Origin: Bosea sp. AS-1 | GTDB taxonomy: Bacteria > Pseudomonadota > Alphaproteobacteria > Rhizobiales > Beijerinckiaceae | Assembly: GCF_002220095.1 (NCBI RefSeq) | Contig: NZ_CP022372.1 | Coordinates: 3,258,501-3,322,500 of the forward strand | DNA: 64,000 bases | Direction: 5' to 3' | Notes under the pieces: generated by a model | Databases searched by the model: none | Seen by the model: the letters and a program-made list of their open reading frames with translations, nothing else | What the model was told of the DNA's origin: nothing | In this document: in pieces, positions 27,257 through 35,619 of the stretch | Position numbering within the stretch: position 1 is the first letter of the stretch | How the letters are laid out: each line of letters starts with the position of its first letter | Position numbers and translations under genes: made by a program

Positions 27257-27981
27257 AACGTAAACCCCTTGCCGAGATAGGCTTCCCTGACGGCCGGATT
27301 GCGCAGGACCTCGGCAGGCGCGGCCTCAGCGAGGAGCTTGCCGTTGTTCAGGACGATCGCATGGCCGCAGAGCGTGGCGATGATCCGCATCACATGCTCG
27401 ATCACCACCACCGTGATGCCTCCGGCATGGACCTTGCGCACAAGGTCGATCACCTGCGCGGTATCCTCCAGGCTCAAGCCCGCCATCGCCTCGTCCAGCA
27501 GCAGCAAGCGGGGCCGGCAGGCCAGCGCCCGCGCGATCTCGAGGCGGCGCAGATCGGAAATCGAAAGCTCCGCGCAGGTCGTATCGAGCGGTGCGGTCAG
27601 CCCGCAGAACCGCGCGATGTCGGCTACGTTCCTCGCCTGACAGGGCAAGGCCCGATCGGAGCGGACATAGCGCAACGGCACGCCGATTACCTCGCCGATC
27701 GTCAGCTCCCTGGGGACGCGTGGAACCTGATAGGTTCGCGCCAGGCCCGCGGCGACGATCTGGTCTGAGCGCAGCCGCGTCACCGGCTGATCGCCGAGCA
27801 AGATCTGCCCGCTATTGGGCGGGATCTGGCCCGAGGCCATGTTGCAGAAAGTGCTCTTGCCAGAGCCATTGGGGCCGATCAGGGCCGTGATGCTCCCACT
27901 CGGAATGTTCAAGGACAGATCGTTGATCGCCTTCAGCCCGCCGAAGGCGACGGTGCAGGCGGTGACTGTGAGCCAGGTCAT
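27253..27981 (-). CDS. LIV-type ABC transporter ATPase, LivG type (first system)
   Basis: The ATG at 27981 gives 242 residues. The frame is open far upstream, but that part is the permease gene in another frame. Walker A is GPNGSGKST (about 35-43) and the signature region is LSISDLRRLEIARAL, where the usual LSxGQ is changed to LSISD. Walker B is LLLLDEAMAGLS, with A in place of the common P. It overlaps both neighbours by ATGA, so the importer genes are translationally coupled. Confidence 0.9.
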   Translation of the reverse strand: MTWLTVTACTVAFGGLKAINDLSLNIPSGSITALIGPNGSGKSTFCNMASGQIPPNSGQILLGDQPVTRLRSDQIVAAGLARTYQVPRVPRELTIGEVIGVPLRYVRSDRALPCQARNVADIARFCGLTAPLDTTCAELSISDLRRLEIARALACRPRLLLLDEAMAGLSLEDTAQVIDLVRKVHAGGITVVVIEHVMRIIATLCGHAIVLNNGKLLAEAAPAEVLRNPAVREAYLGKGFTL

Positions 27982-28943
27982 GCCAGCCTCCCATTGCCGG
28001 GGGCCGCAACCAGGTCGGGCGAGCCAGCCGTCCGCCGCCGCAACAGGGCCATGCCGCCCACCAGCCCCTTCGGCAGGAGGAGAATGAAGAGGATGATGAC
28101 GGCGCCGTAGACGACCTGGTAACCGGTTCCGCCGACGATATGCCGCGCCAATTCCTCCAGGAGACGCAGCACCAGCGCACCCAGGATCGGGCCGAGCGTC
28201 GTGTCCATGCCGCCGAGAATGCTGACCGCCAGCGGCAGCACGCTCCAGTTGGGCGTGAACACATCCTCGGGGATGACGTAGCCGTATAGCCCGGCGTAGC
28301 AGGCGCCGGCGACCCCGGCGATCATGCCCGAGACCGCGAAGGTTGCGACTTTCGTGGCGACGACAGGAACGCCGGAGGAGGCGGCCAGGGCCGGATTGCT
28401 CCGGATCATGAAGAAGGCGGGGCGGAAGCGGCCACCGAGCAGGATGTCGCTGACCATGGCCGCGACGATGAGGAACACCGCGATGAGCACGAGCTGGGCA
28501 GCCGGCGAACCTTCCATCAGGACCGGCGGCATGATGCCGGTTGAACCGCCGGTGATGCCGGGCGTAACCAGGATCAGAACCTGCATCGATAGGCCGAACG
28601 ACATGGTCGCGATGGTGAAATAGAGCCGACGCAGGCGCAGGGTGACCAGCCCGAGCAAGATGGCCGCCAGGGCGCAGAGCAGGATGGCGCACAGCCAGCC
28701 GAGCACCGCACCGAACTGAGGCGTCAGCAGGCCGGAGCCGTAAGCGCCGATGCCGAAGAAGGCCGAGTGCCCGAGCGAGACCTGGCCGGTTCGCGACAGA
28801 ATATCCCAGGACAGAGCGAGGATCGCGGAGATGGCGATGCCGATCGCCGTCTGGATCAGGAAGGCGTTGCCGCTGAGGGCAGTGCCGCCGAGCCCGGCCC
28901 CGACCGCAAGGTAGATCGCCAGTTGGCGCGAGATCGTGGTCAC
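27978..28943 (-). CDS. LIV-type ABC transporter permease, LivM type (first system)
   Basis: It starts with GTG at 28943, overlapping the LivH-type stop (GTGA), and has 321 residues. Around eight to ten hydrophobic helices are visible. The family segment SRTGQVSLGHSAFFGIGAYGSGLL is at about 50-73 and an ATPase-contact loop lies later. The last residues, RRRTAGSPDLVAAPG, are cytosolic. It is part of the aromatic/organic-acid-type importer. Confidence 0.92.
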   Translation of the reverse strand: MTTISRQLAIYLAVGAGLGGTALSGNAFLIQTAIGIAISAILALSWDILSRTGQVSLGHSAFFGIGAYGSGLLTPQFGAVLGWLCAILLCALAAILLGLVTLRLRRLYFTIATMSFGLSMQVLILVTPGITGGSTGIMPPVLMEGSPAAQLVLIAVFLIVAAMVSDILLGGRFRPAFFMIRSNPALAASSGVPVVATKVATFAVSGMIAGVAGACYAGLYGYVIPEDVFTPNWSVLPLAVSILGGMDTTLGPILGALVLRLLEELARHIVGGTGYQVVYGAVIILFILLLPKGLVGGMALLRRRTAGSPDLVAAPGNGRLA

Positions 28944-29818
28944 TGCGCCGCCCTCCCGAACAATCCGCTCGGGCGCACGATCAGCACCAGCAGCAACAGC
29001 AGGAAGGCAACGCCGAAGCCGAAACTGCCGCCCTGCGGCACAAAGGTGCTGGTCAGCCCCTCCGCCAGGGCGAGGATCGCGGCGCCGATCAGGGCTCCCG
29101 GAATATTACCGAGGCCCCCGAGCGCGATGATCGCGAAGGCCCGGATGACGAGATCGAGCCCAACGGCAGGGTGGACATAGAGCGTCAGCGCCACCAGCCC
29201 GCCTGCAACGCCGGCCGCAAAACCGCCAATGACGAAGGACAGCTCGAATACCCGGTCAACATTGATGCCGGTATGCATCGCAAGCTCCGGATCGTCGCTC
29301 GCGAAACGCATCTGCGTGCCATAGCGGGTGTGCCGCATGATGAATTGCAGCAGCAGGAAGAGCAGGCCCCCGACACCGGCCACGACCAGATTGTTGCCGG
29401 GGATCGTGACCTCGCCGAGCTTGAGCGCCGGCAGCAATTGCGGCGCCTGCATCACTCGCGGATCGGGGCTCCAGAGGATGATCGCCAGGTTCACCAGCAG
29501 GATCGAGAGGCCGAGCGTCGCCAGCAATTGATTGTGTTCGTCATGCTTGAGAATACGCGCGAGGAATCCGCGATAGACCAAAGCCGAGAAGAGGCCGATG
29601 GCGACGCCTGAGATCAACATGCCGATCCAGGGCGAGATGCCGAAGCGCGTGAACAGGGCATAGGTGAGAAAAGCGCCCAGCATCACGAACTCGCCATGAG
29701 CGAAATTGATGATGCGCGTCACGCCGACGGTGAGCGTCAGGCCGGCGGCGATCGCCGCATAGAGGCCGGCGACGGTCAGCGACAGCAGGACGGCTTGCAA
29801 GACGGAGGCCCAGGTCAT
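28940..29818 (-). CDS. LIV-type ABC transporter permease, LivH type (first system)
   Basis: The 292-residue protein has the LivH features TLTVGVTRIINFAHGEFVMLGAFLTY (28-53) and, near the C-terminus, A-L-G-G-L-G-N-I-P-G-A-L-I-G-A. About eight membrane helices are visible. It lies 27 nt after the PaaK-like gene and overlaps the LivM gene, so it is inside the operon that begins with the lyase-like gene. Confidence 0.92.
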   Translation of the reverse strand: MTWASVLQAVLLSLTVAGLYAAIAAGLTLTVGVTRIINFAHGEFVMLGAFLTYALFTRFGISPWIGMLISGVAIGLFSALVYRGFLARILKHDEHNQLLATLGLSILLVNLAIILWSPDPRVMQAPQLLPALKLGEVTIPGNNLVVAGVGGLLFLLLQFIMRHTRYGTQMRFASDDPELAMHTGINVDRVFELSFVIGGFAAGVAGGLVALTLYVHPAVGLDLVIRAFAIIALGGLGNIPGALIGAAILALAEGLTSTFVPQGGSFGFGVAFLLLLLVLIVRPSGLFGRAAQ

Positions 29819-29845
29819 GGCTTTCGCTCCCTCCTTGCCGCCGGG

Positions 29846-31177
29846 TCAGTCTTCGACCAGGACGGCGGCGGCTTCCGAGAAATCGACGAGCTTCGATTTG
29901 TAGTCGCTGCGCGGCAGCGTGTTGTTCGGCACGAGCTCGATCCGGGTCGTGACGACCAGCGTGGCGCGGATATCCTTCTCGATCCGCTCGGCCAGGCGAC
30001 CGGGATCCGCCATATGCTCGGCGAGTTCGACGAGAACCTTCAGCGGTGGCATCTGCTTGACGCCCTTGGCACTCGGCCGGATCGACATCACGCCGCTGAC
30101 ATCGGGCGCGAAGCGGTTGACAACTTCGCGGATCGCCGAGGGGAAGACGTTGACGCCGCGCACGATCATCATGTCGTCCGTCCGGCCGATGCAGCGGATC
30201 CGCGGCGACGTGCGCCCGCAGCGGCAGGGCTCCGTCCAGACCATGACGTGGTCGCGGGTGCGGAAGCGCAGCAGCGGGGCGCCCTGATGGCGAAGATGGG
30301 TGAGGACGAGTTCTCCTGTCGCGCCCTCGCCGATCGGAACCGTCTCGCCGGAGCTCGGGTCGATCAGCTCGAAATGAACGAAGCCGCGGCCACTGAAATG
30401 CATGCCGGCCTGCTCTTCGCATTCGCCCCAGAGCGAGACCGAGATGTCGCCGAGCCCCATCGCCTCGTAGACCCTGGCGCCCCAACCCTGCTCCAGCTTG
30501 GCGCGCATCGCCGGTTCACCGCCGCCGGGCTCGCCGGCGACCATGATCCGCTCGATGCTGCTGCCGGGCAGGTCCAGATCGCGCTGCTCCCCGATCTCGG
30601 CCAGGTGGAGTGCGTAGGAGGGCGTGCAGGCCAGCGTTCGGGGTCGGAGCAGCTTGATCGCCGCCAGCAAGCGCTCGGTGTTGCCCGTGCCGACGGGGAT
30701 GTGACAGAAACCGAGGCGGTTGAAGGCTTCAAGCGCAGCGCCAGCCACGAAAGGCCCGGCATTGTAGGTCGAGATGACGACCTCGCCGCGCTGGGTGCCC
30801 GGAGCCGTATAGCTCCGGCAGGAGGTGGTCACCCAATTGTCGAGGTCGCCCGGCGTCAGCGGAACATAGCTCGGCAGCCCCGTGGTGCCGCTTGTGGAGA
30901 AGATGCGCGTCAGCTTGTCGACCGAACTGGCGAAATGGGTGCCGATCGGCTCGTTCTCGCTGCGGGTGGCGCGCAGTTCGTCCTTCTCGGTGAAGGGAAG
31001 TGCGGCGATGTCGTCGAGCCCACCGACCTTCGCGGCGCTATCGAATCCCGCTTCGCGTAGCTTCGTCTGATAGAAGCGGGAGTTCGCCAGCAGATAGTCG
31101 ATCTGCGCCTGGTAAAGCGGCTCGTCGATCTTACGCTGCTCGGGCCACGGGAGTTTCTCGATCTCGGGCTGGTACAT
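29846..31177 (-). CDS. PaaK-like (phenylacetate-CoA ligase family) CoA ligase
   Basis: At 443 residues it matches PaaK. The nucleotide loop STSGTTGLPSY is at 94-104, YEAMGLGDIS fits the adenylate motif and RTDDMMIVRGVNVFPS is the C-terminal hinge. The cysteine set in E-P-C-R-C-G-R-T-S-P is common in the family. It probably activates an aromatic or related carboxylic acid to its CoA thioester using ATP. It lies between the lyase-like gene and the importer genes, suggesting that the imported acid is activated directly. The exact acid is unknown. Confidence 0.88.
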   Translation of the reverse strand: MYQPEIEKLPWPEQRKIDEPLYQAQIDYLLANSRFYQTKLREAGFDSAAKVGGLDDIAALPFTEKDELRATRSENEPIGTHFASSVDKLTRIFSTSGTTGLPSYVPLTPGDLDNWVTTSCRSYTAPGTQRGEVVISTYNAGPFVAGAALEAFNRLGFCHIPVGTGNTERLLAAIKLLRPRTLACTPSYALHLAEIGEQRDLDLPGSSIERIMVAGEPGGGEPAMRAKLEQGWGARVYEAMGLGDISVSLWGECEEQAGMHFSGRGFVHFELIDPSSGETVPIGEGATGELVLTHLRHQGAPLLRFRTRDHVMVWTEPCRCGRTSPRIRCIGRTDDMMIVRGVNVFPSAIREVVNRFAPDVSGVMSIRPSAKGVKQMPPLKVLVELAEHMADPGRLAERIEKDIRATLVVTTRIELVPNNTLPRSDYKSKLVDFSEAAAVLVED

Positions 31178-31195
31178 GGCACTGTCTCCGCGGCT

Positions 31196-31978
31196 TCAGT
31201 CTTCGCGCTTGTAGGAAATCGCCTTCTCGGCGTGATGAGCCATGAGGAAGCCAATCGGGCGCTCTTGCTCCTCGGCGAGATGACCGAGCAGGCCAGCCGT
31301 CCTGGCTAACAGCGGGATCGCCTTGATCATTGCGGGCGGGAACTTCAGATCGAGCAGCACGGCCGCGATCGGCCCCGAGACGTTGAGCGGCATCGGCTTG
31401 CCCCAGGCTTCGGCGACCGCAGGCCGGAGCCGGCGCAGCAGATCGACATGGATTCCCGAAACCCCGCGTTCATCGGCGAGCGCAAGGATGCGCTCCGAGC
31501 GCGGATCGACCGGGTGGTGGATCGGGTGGCCGAAGCCTGGAATCTTCCCGCCTCGCGCCCGGACCTCGGTCGCGATGCTGCGGACGACTGCGTCCGGATC
31601 GCCGCCCTTCTCGACCTGCTCACGAGCCTCGCTCAGCATGTCCCCGCAGAGCTGGGCCGTGCCGAGGACGACTGTGCCGCAGCCGAGAATGCCGGCGGCG
31701 ACGGCTCCTTGCAGGCTGTTCGGGTCGGCCGCGAGGGTCATCCGTGCCGCCTGTGCGGTCGGTGTCAGGCCATGCTCCGCTATGGCGATCAGCAGCGTAT
31801 CGAGAAAGAAGAGCTGCTCGGGATCCGGGTCGTGCCCGGTGACAAGCAGGAAGAAGAACGCGGTGAAGCTCTTCTGCCCCATGAGGTCGTTGCAGAGATC
31901 CCGGCCACGCACCTCGATGCTGCTTGCGTCGGCGGTGCAGATGCTGGTGACGGGCTCGCCCGCCTTGCCGATCATCAT
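31196..31978 (-). CDS. Citryl-CoA lyase-like protein (citrate synthase superfamily)
   Basis: I place the start at 31978 (MMIGKAGEPVTS, 260 residues). It has a GGGTGAGG site, and this is where related citryl-CoA lyases begin. The frame opens at 32116, but that start would lie 2 bp from the operator-like repeat and adds a low-complexity leader. The family core is visible: VRGRDLCNDLMGQKSF, AEHGLTPTAQAARM with H69 as a likely catalytic residue, and GFGHPIHHPVDPR with H151. Such proteins cleave or form 3-carboxy-3-hydroxyacyl-CoA compounds. It is the first gene of the importer operon. Confidence 0.78.
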   Translation of the reverse strand: MMIGKAGEPVTSICTADASSIEVRGRDLCNDLMGQKSFTAFFFLLVTGHDPDPEQLFFLDTLLIAIAEHGLTPTAQAARMTLAADPNSLQGAVAAGILGCGTVVLGTAQLCGDMLSEAREQVEKGGDPDAVVRSIATEVRARGGKIPGFGHPIHHPVDPRSERILALADERGVSGIHVDLLRRLRPAVAEAWGKPMPLNVSGPIAAVLLDLKFPPAMIKAIPLLARTAGLLGHLAEEQERPIGFLMAHHAEKAISYKRED

Positions 31979-32118
31979 GGCCTCACCCGCCCGGTCCGAA
32001 GGGTGAAGGAGTCTTGGCGAGCTGGAAAAAGAGCGTGCGTTTCCACACGCCGAAGCGGCGTTGCAGACATTCGTCTCCTCCACGATTTCAGCCGGTCGCG
32101 CCGGCTTGTCATTCATTA

Positions 32119-32142
32119 TTGTAGGACAATATTTGAGGACAA
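32119..32142. promoter_or_regulatory. Candidate GntR/FCD operator TTGT-N3-ACAA with second half-dyad
   Basis: TTGTAGGACAA at 32119-32129 has the T-T-G-T-N3-A-C-A-A form common for FadR-type GntR regulators. A related TTTGAGGACAAA follows at 32132-32143. Both lie in the divergent gap between the lyase-like operon and the GntR gene at 32192. Confidence 0.5.
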
Positions 32143-32191
32143 ATTCTTGTCAACCCCTGATCTCGATGCTAGGTGTGCCCAGGGAGGAAGC

Positions 32192-32902
32192 ATGTCGGAC
32201 GCCATCGATTTCGCAGCACAGGGGCCGGTCCGCGGCGCGACGGTCGATTATGTGATGCAGCACCTGCGCGACGGCATCGTCGAAGGCCGGTATGCTCCCG
32301 GCCAGCGCCTGATCGAAGCCGACCTGACGCGGGAGCTCGGCGTCAGCCGTGGACCGTTGCGCGAGGCGCTGCGGCGCCTTTCCGCCGACAACCTGCTGGA
32401 AATCGTGCCAAACCGTGGCGCGATCGTTCGCCGGCTCTCGATGCGTGAAATGCTGGAGCTGTTCTCTATCCGCATCGCGCTGGAGAGCCACGCAGCGCGC
32501 GAAGCCACGCGGATGCTGGCTACCCCGGGCGTTAGAGCCCGCTTCGAAGCCGACATCCAGCCGATATGGCTGGATCGCCCCCGCCTCGCCGACCCCAACT
32601 ATATCAACGAGAACCGCTCTTTCCATGAGGCGATCATCCGGGCCACCGGCAATGAGCGGCTGATGGCCCTGACGATCCAGATGCAGCTGACTCTGCTCAT
32701 GTTTCAGCTCAACGGTGCTCTGACCGCCGACAGCATCGCAACCTCGGTCGTCGAGCATCGCGCAATCGCAACCGCGATGCTCGACGGAGATCCCGAAGCG
32801 GCCGCGACGCAAGCCCGAACCCATCTCGAACGCGCGCGCAACCTGGCAGAGAACATGCCGTCCAAAGTCTTCGGCAACGGCACGCGCGTCGCGAGGCTCT
32901 GA
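32192..32902 (+). CDS. GntR-family (FadR/FCD subfamily) regulator
   Basis: The ATG at 32192 follows AGGGAGGAAG and gives 236 residues. The frame is open far upstream across the divergent gene and was not used. The winged helix is seen in IVEGRYAPGQRLIEADLTRELGVSRGPLREALRRL. The FCD effector domain has helices with the metal/effector histidines in ENRSFHEAI and a later E-H-R-A-I. It is divergent from the lyase/CoA-ligase/LIV operon and probably represses it in response to the imported acid or its CoA ester. Confidence 0.9.
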   Translation: MSDAIDFAAQGPVRGATVDYVMQHLRDGIVEGRYAPGQRLIEADLTRELGVSRGPLREALRRLSADNLLEIVPNRGAIVRRLSMREMLELFSIRIALESHAAREATRMLATPGVRARFEADIQPIWLDRPRLADPNYINENRSFHEAIIRATGNERLMALTIQMQLTLLMFQLNGALTADSIATSVVEHRAIATAMLDGDPEAAATQARTHLERARNLAENMPSKVFGNGTRVARL

Positions 32903-32944
32903 GCGGAGAGCCTTCGCCGAAGGGGGCATTCCGGCAGATCGCGG

Positions 32945-33595
32945 TCAGGCCGCGACCTCCGCCTCCTGCAACAGCCGCTGCATCTCCTCTCGCCCGAGGC
33001 TAGCGCCGAAGATCGCGCTGCCTGTCGCGAAGGCCCGACTCGCGGCAAGCACGCCGGCATCGACCGGGTCGAAGCCGATACGATCGATGAATCCCGTAAC
33101 CAGGTGGCGGGCCTGCGTGTCATCCCCGGCCAGAGCCAGGGCTCGCCGTTCAGGATCGCCGGAGGGTCGCGCCGCTTCGTCGATTTCGTGGTAGCCCATG
33201 TGGTTGAAGCTGCGTACGAGCCGGGCTCCAGCGAGATAGTCCTGGATCAATTCACTGCTGGAGCGGGCGCCCTCGAATTCGGGAATCACCCCATCGGTTG
33301 GCGCCCAGTAGTTCATCGCGTCGATCACGACCTTGCCCGCGAACAGCTCGGGCCGCAGAGCGCGATACTTCGACAAGGGCAGAGCCAGGATGACGATGTC
33401 GGAGGCGGCGATCACCACCTCCGCCTCGTCGGCCCGGGCGCCGGGGACCATGATATCCAGCAGGAGGGCGATCTCAGCCGCCGGCTTTGCCGTCGCGACC
33501 CGGACATCGTAGCCAGCCGCGACGGCGCGGCGCGCGAGCGCCGTGCCGACCCGCCCTGCCCCCAGGATGCCGATCGTCTCCACAGTCTTGTTCAT
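32945..33595 (-). CDS. NADP-dependent F420-reductase-like oxidoreductase
   Basis: The ATG at 33595 gives 216 residues. The longer frame runs into the next gene. The Rossmann start IGILGAGRVGTALARRAVAAGYDV (about 8-31) and the V-V-I-D-A-M-N-Y-W-A-P strand match NADPH:F420 reductase-like proteins. In proteobacteria these are usually annotated as NAD(P)-binding proteins without F420. It lies 10 nt downstream of the luciferase-like monooxygenase gene, so it may supply reduced cofactor to it. The substrate is unknown. Confidence 0.82.
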   Translation of the reverse strand: MNKTVETIGILGAGRVGTALARRAVAAGYDVRVATAKPAAEIALLLDIMVPGARADEAEVVIAASDIVILALPLSKYRALRPELFAGKVVIDAMNYWAPTDGVIPEFEGARSSSELIQDYLAGARLVRSFNHMGYHEIDEAARPSGDPERRALALAGDDTQARHLVTGFIDRIGFDPVDAGVLAASRAFATGSAIFGASLGREEMQRLLQEAEVAA

Positions 33596-33605
33596 CAGCG
33601 CCTCC

Positions 33606-34652
33606 TCAGGCAGCCAGCCTTGCACCGAGTTCGGCCTCGACCAGCGGCTTGACCCGCGTGCCGAGCAACTCGATCGAACGCAGAAAATCCTTCTGCGGGA
33701 GATGACCCACATCCATCTGGAAGAACTGGCGCATGTGGCCGATCTGCCCATGCAGCGTGACGATGCGCTGGGCGATCTCCTCGGGGTCGCCCACGAACAG
33801 CGCACCGGCGCCGCTCGCCTCCAGGTCGTAGTGATGGCGCGGCGGCGGCGCGAAACCGCGAATCTTGCCGATCGATTCCATCACAGCATGCCAGTGGGTC
33901 CAGAACTGCTCCTTGGCCTTGGTCGCGTCCTCGGCGACAAAGCCTGGACTCGCGATCGAAATCTTCAGCTTTCCGGCCGGAACTTCCGCCTGCGCGCCGG
34001 CACGACGGTAAAGCTCCGCGAGCGGCGCGAAACGCGCAGCCTGCCCGCCTATGATCGCATAGGAGACGGGCAGTCCCAGCAATCCGGCACGCACCGAGGA
34101 TTGCGGGTTGCCGCCGGTCGCCAGCCAGATCGGCAGCGAACCGCTATCGGGGCGCGGCACGACCAGCGCATCGTTCAGCGCCGGTCGATGCTTGCCCTTC
34201 CAGGTCACCGTCTCGGTCTCGTTGATATCGAGCAGGAGGTCGAGCTTCTCGGCGAAGAGCTCGTCATAATCATTCAGGTTATGACCGAACAGCGGGAACG
34301 ACTCCGTCGACGAACCGCGCCCGGCCGTGATCTCGGCCCGACCGTTCGAGACCGCGTCCAACGTGGCGAACTGCTGGTAGACGCGGACCGGATCATCCGT
34401 GCTGAGCACCGTCACCGCGCTGCCCAGCTTGATCGTCTTCGTCACGCTGGCGGCGGCACCCAACACCACGGCGGCGGCTGAGGCCGGCATCTCGCGGGTG
34501 TGGTGCTCGCCGATCCCGAAGAAGTCGAGCCCGACCTCGTCGGCGAGCTTGATGGCCTCGAGCAGGTTGCGCGTCGCCTGCGCGGTCGAGCCGAGCTCGC
34601 CCGTCGCCGCGTCGCGCTGTACATCGCCGAAGCTGTAGATTCCAAGTTCCAT
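33606..34652 (-). CDS. LLM-class flavin-dependent oxidoreductase (luciferase-like monooxygenase)
   Basis: The 348-residue TIM-barrel protein shows LLM features: GLDFFGIGEHHTREMPASA (about 41-59), LGSAVTVLSTDDPVRVYQQFATLD and SNGRAEITAGRGSSTESFPLFG. These enzymes use FMNH2 and O2 to oxidise aldehydes, sulfonates, ketones or heterocycles. It is paired with a reductase-like gene and divergent from an HxlR regulator, which suggests inducible xenobiotic oxidation or defence. Confidence 0.9.
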   Translation of the reverse strand: MELGIYSFGDVQRDAATGELGSTAQATRNLLEAIKLADEVGLDFFGIGEHHTREMPASAAAVVLGAAASVTKTIKLGSAVTVLSTDDPVRVYQQFATLDAVSNGRAEITAGRGSSTESFPLFGHNLNDYDELFAEKLDLLLDINETETVTWKGKHRPALNDALVVPRPDSGSLPIWLATGGNPQSSVRAGLLGLPVSYAIIGGQAARFAPLAELYRRAGAQAEVPAGKLKISIASPGFVAEDATKAKEQFWTHWHAVMESIGKIRGFAPPPRHHYDLEASGAGALFVGDPEEIAQRIVTLHGQIGHMRQFFQMDVGHLPQKDFLRSIELLGTRVKPLVEAELGARLAA

Positions 34653-34763
34653 GATCCCTCCTTCTGCGAAGGGCGGTGCTTGTCGCCCTGCCCTTCTGTC
34701 GGTATATTTTCGTAACCTGGCCTAATATTGTGACCGTCGAAAACCGTGCAAGGAGGCACATAG

Positions 34764-35168
34764 GTGTTACCTGAGACCGGCGGATTGCTGGAGATGTGCC
34801 GTCCGGTGCGCCAGATCCTGGCGCGCGTCGGGGACAAATGGAGCGTGCTGATCGTGATGGCGCTGCGTGACGGGCCGCGCCGCTTCAACGAGATCAAGCG
34901 CGCCATCGGCACGATCTCGCAGCGCATGCTGACATTGACCCTGAAAGGCATGGAACGCGACGGGCTGGTCAGGCGGACGGTGACACCGACTAAGCCGCCG
35001 CGCGTCGATTACGAGCTCACCGAGCTGGGCCACTCGTTGCGCCTGCCAGTCGAGCAGCTTGGGCACTGGGCGATCGAGCACGAGGCGTGGATCGCGAAGG
35101 CTCAGGAAGCCTTCGACCGTCACGACAGGCTTGGCCAGCCCCGTCTCTCGCGAACAGACGCGGAATGA
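34764..35168 (+). CDS. HxlR-family transcriptional regulator
   Basis: It starts with GTG after a strong AAGGAGG site and has 134 residues. The family signature is visible: a conserved cysteine in C-R-P-V-R-Q-I-L at 12-19, [45 protein letters not shown] and a DYELTELG wing. HxlR proteins sense electrophiles such as aldehydes and quinones through that N-terminal cysteine. The divergent monooxygenase/reductase pair is its likely target. Confidence 0.9.
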   Translation: MLPETGGLLEMCRPVRQILARVGDKWSVLIVMALRDGPRRFNEIKRAIGTISQRMLTLTLKGMERDGLVRRTVTPTKPPRVDYELTELGHSLRLPVEQLGHWAIEHEAWIAKAQEAFDRHDRLGQPRLSRTDAE

Positions 35169-35199
35169 TCGATGCCGACTCCGGCAATGGCCCCGTGGC

Positions 35200-35595
35200 T
35201 TACGCCGGCGGCCGGAAGGTCGTGGTAATCGGTAGGCTCCGCCTCAGCGTCTTGGTCACGGGCGTCTTTTCCCAGACAGCCGCAAGCCGCTCCTGGGCAT
35301 CGGCCGCCTGCGGCAGGCTGAAGAAGACCTCGCGTCGGATCGATTCCTCGCCGTTCGCATCCCTGAGGAAACGGGCCTCGACCTCGATCCGGCCGAGATC
35401 CCAGCCCTTGCGATCCGCATACATCCGCAGGGTCAGCGAGGTGCAGGCCGCCAATGCCGACAGCAGGATCTCATAGGGTGCCGGGCCGCTGTCGGTCCCG
35501 CCGGCGCTGACGGGCTCATCGGCTCTGAGAACATGGGTGCGTGTGCGGATCTCCTGGGCGAGCCCGCTGTCGCAGACGAGGTGAACGGACGACAT
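35200..35595 (-). CDS. OsmC-family protein with one catalytic cysteine replaced
   Basis: The 131-residue protein fits the OsmC/Ohr fold. The first redox cysteine is C51 in ALAACTSLTLRMYADRKGW. The second, normally in the K-C-P-V-x-x-T-L motif, is replaced by threonine T111 (E-K-T-P-V-T-K-T-L). Classical OsmC/Ohr peroxidases need both cysteines for hydroperoxide reduction, so this may be a divergent or inactive member. It lies 24 bp before the convergently adjacent end of the pirin-like gene on the same strand, as the likely downstream partner. Confidence 0.82.
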   Translation of the reverse strand: MSSVHLVCDSGLAQEIRTRTHVLRADEPVSAGGTDSGPAPYEILLSALAACTSLTLRMYADRKGWDLGRIEVEARFLRDANGEESIRREVFFSLPQAADAQERLAAVWEKTPVTKTLRRSLPITTTFRPPA

Positions 35596-35619
35596 CCGAA
35601 ACTCCTGGGAGTGCGCCGG

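Noticed and set aside
31448..32191. Extended N-terminus for the GntR regulator
   Set aside because: It overlaps the divergent lyase gene and the operator. A good ribosome-binding site precedes ATG 32192.
34697..34713. Possible dyad between the luciferase-like and HxlR genes (GGTATATTTTCGTAACC)
   Set aside because: Only the outer three bases pair cleanly, so the symmetry is too weak to call an operator.
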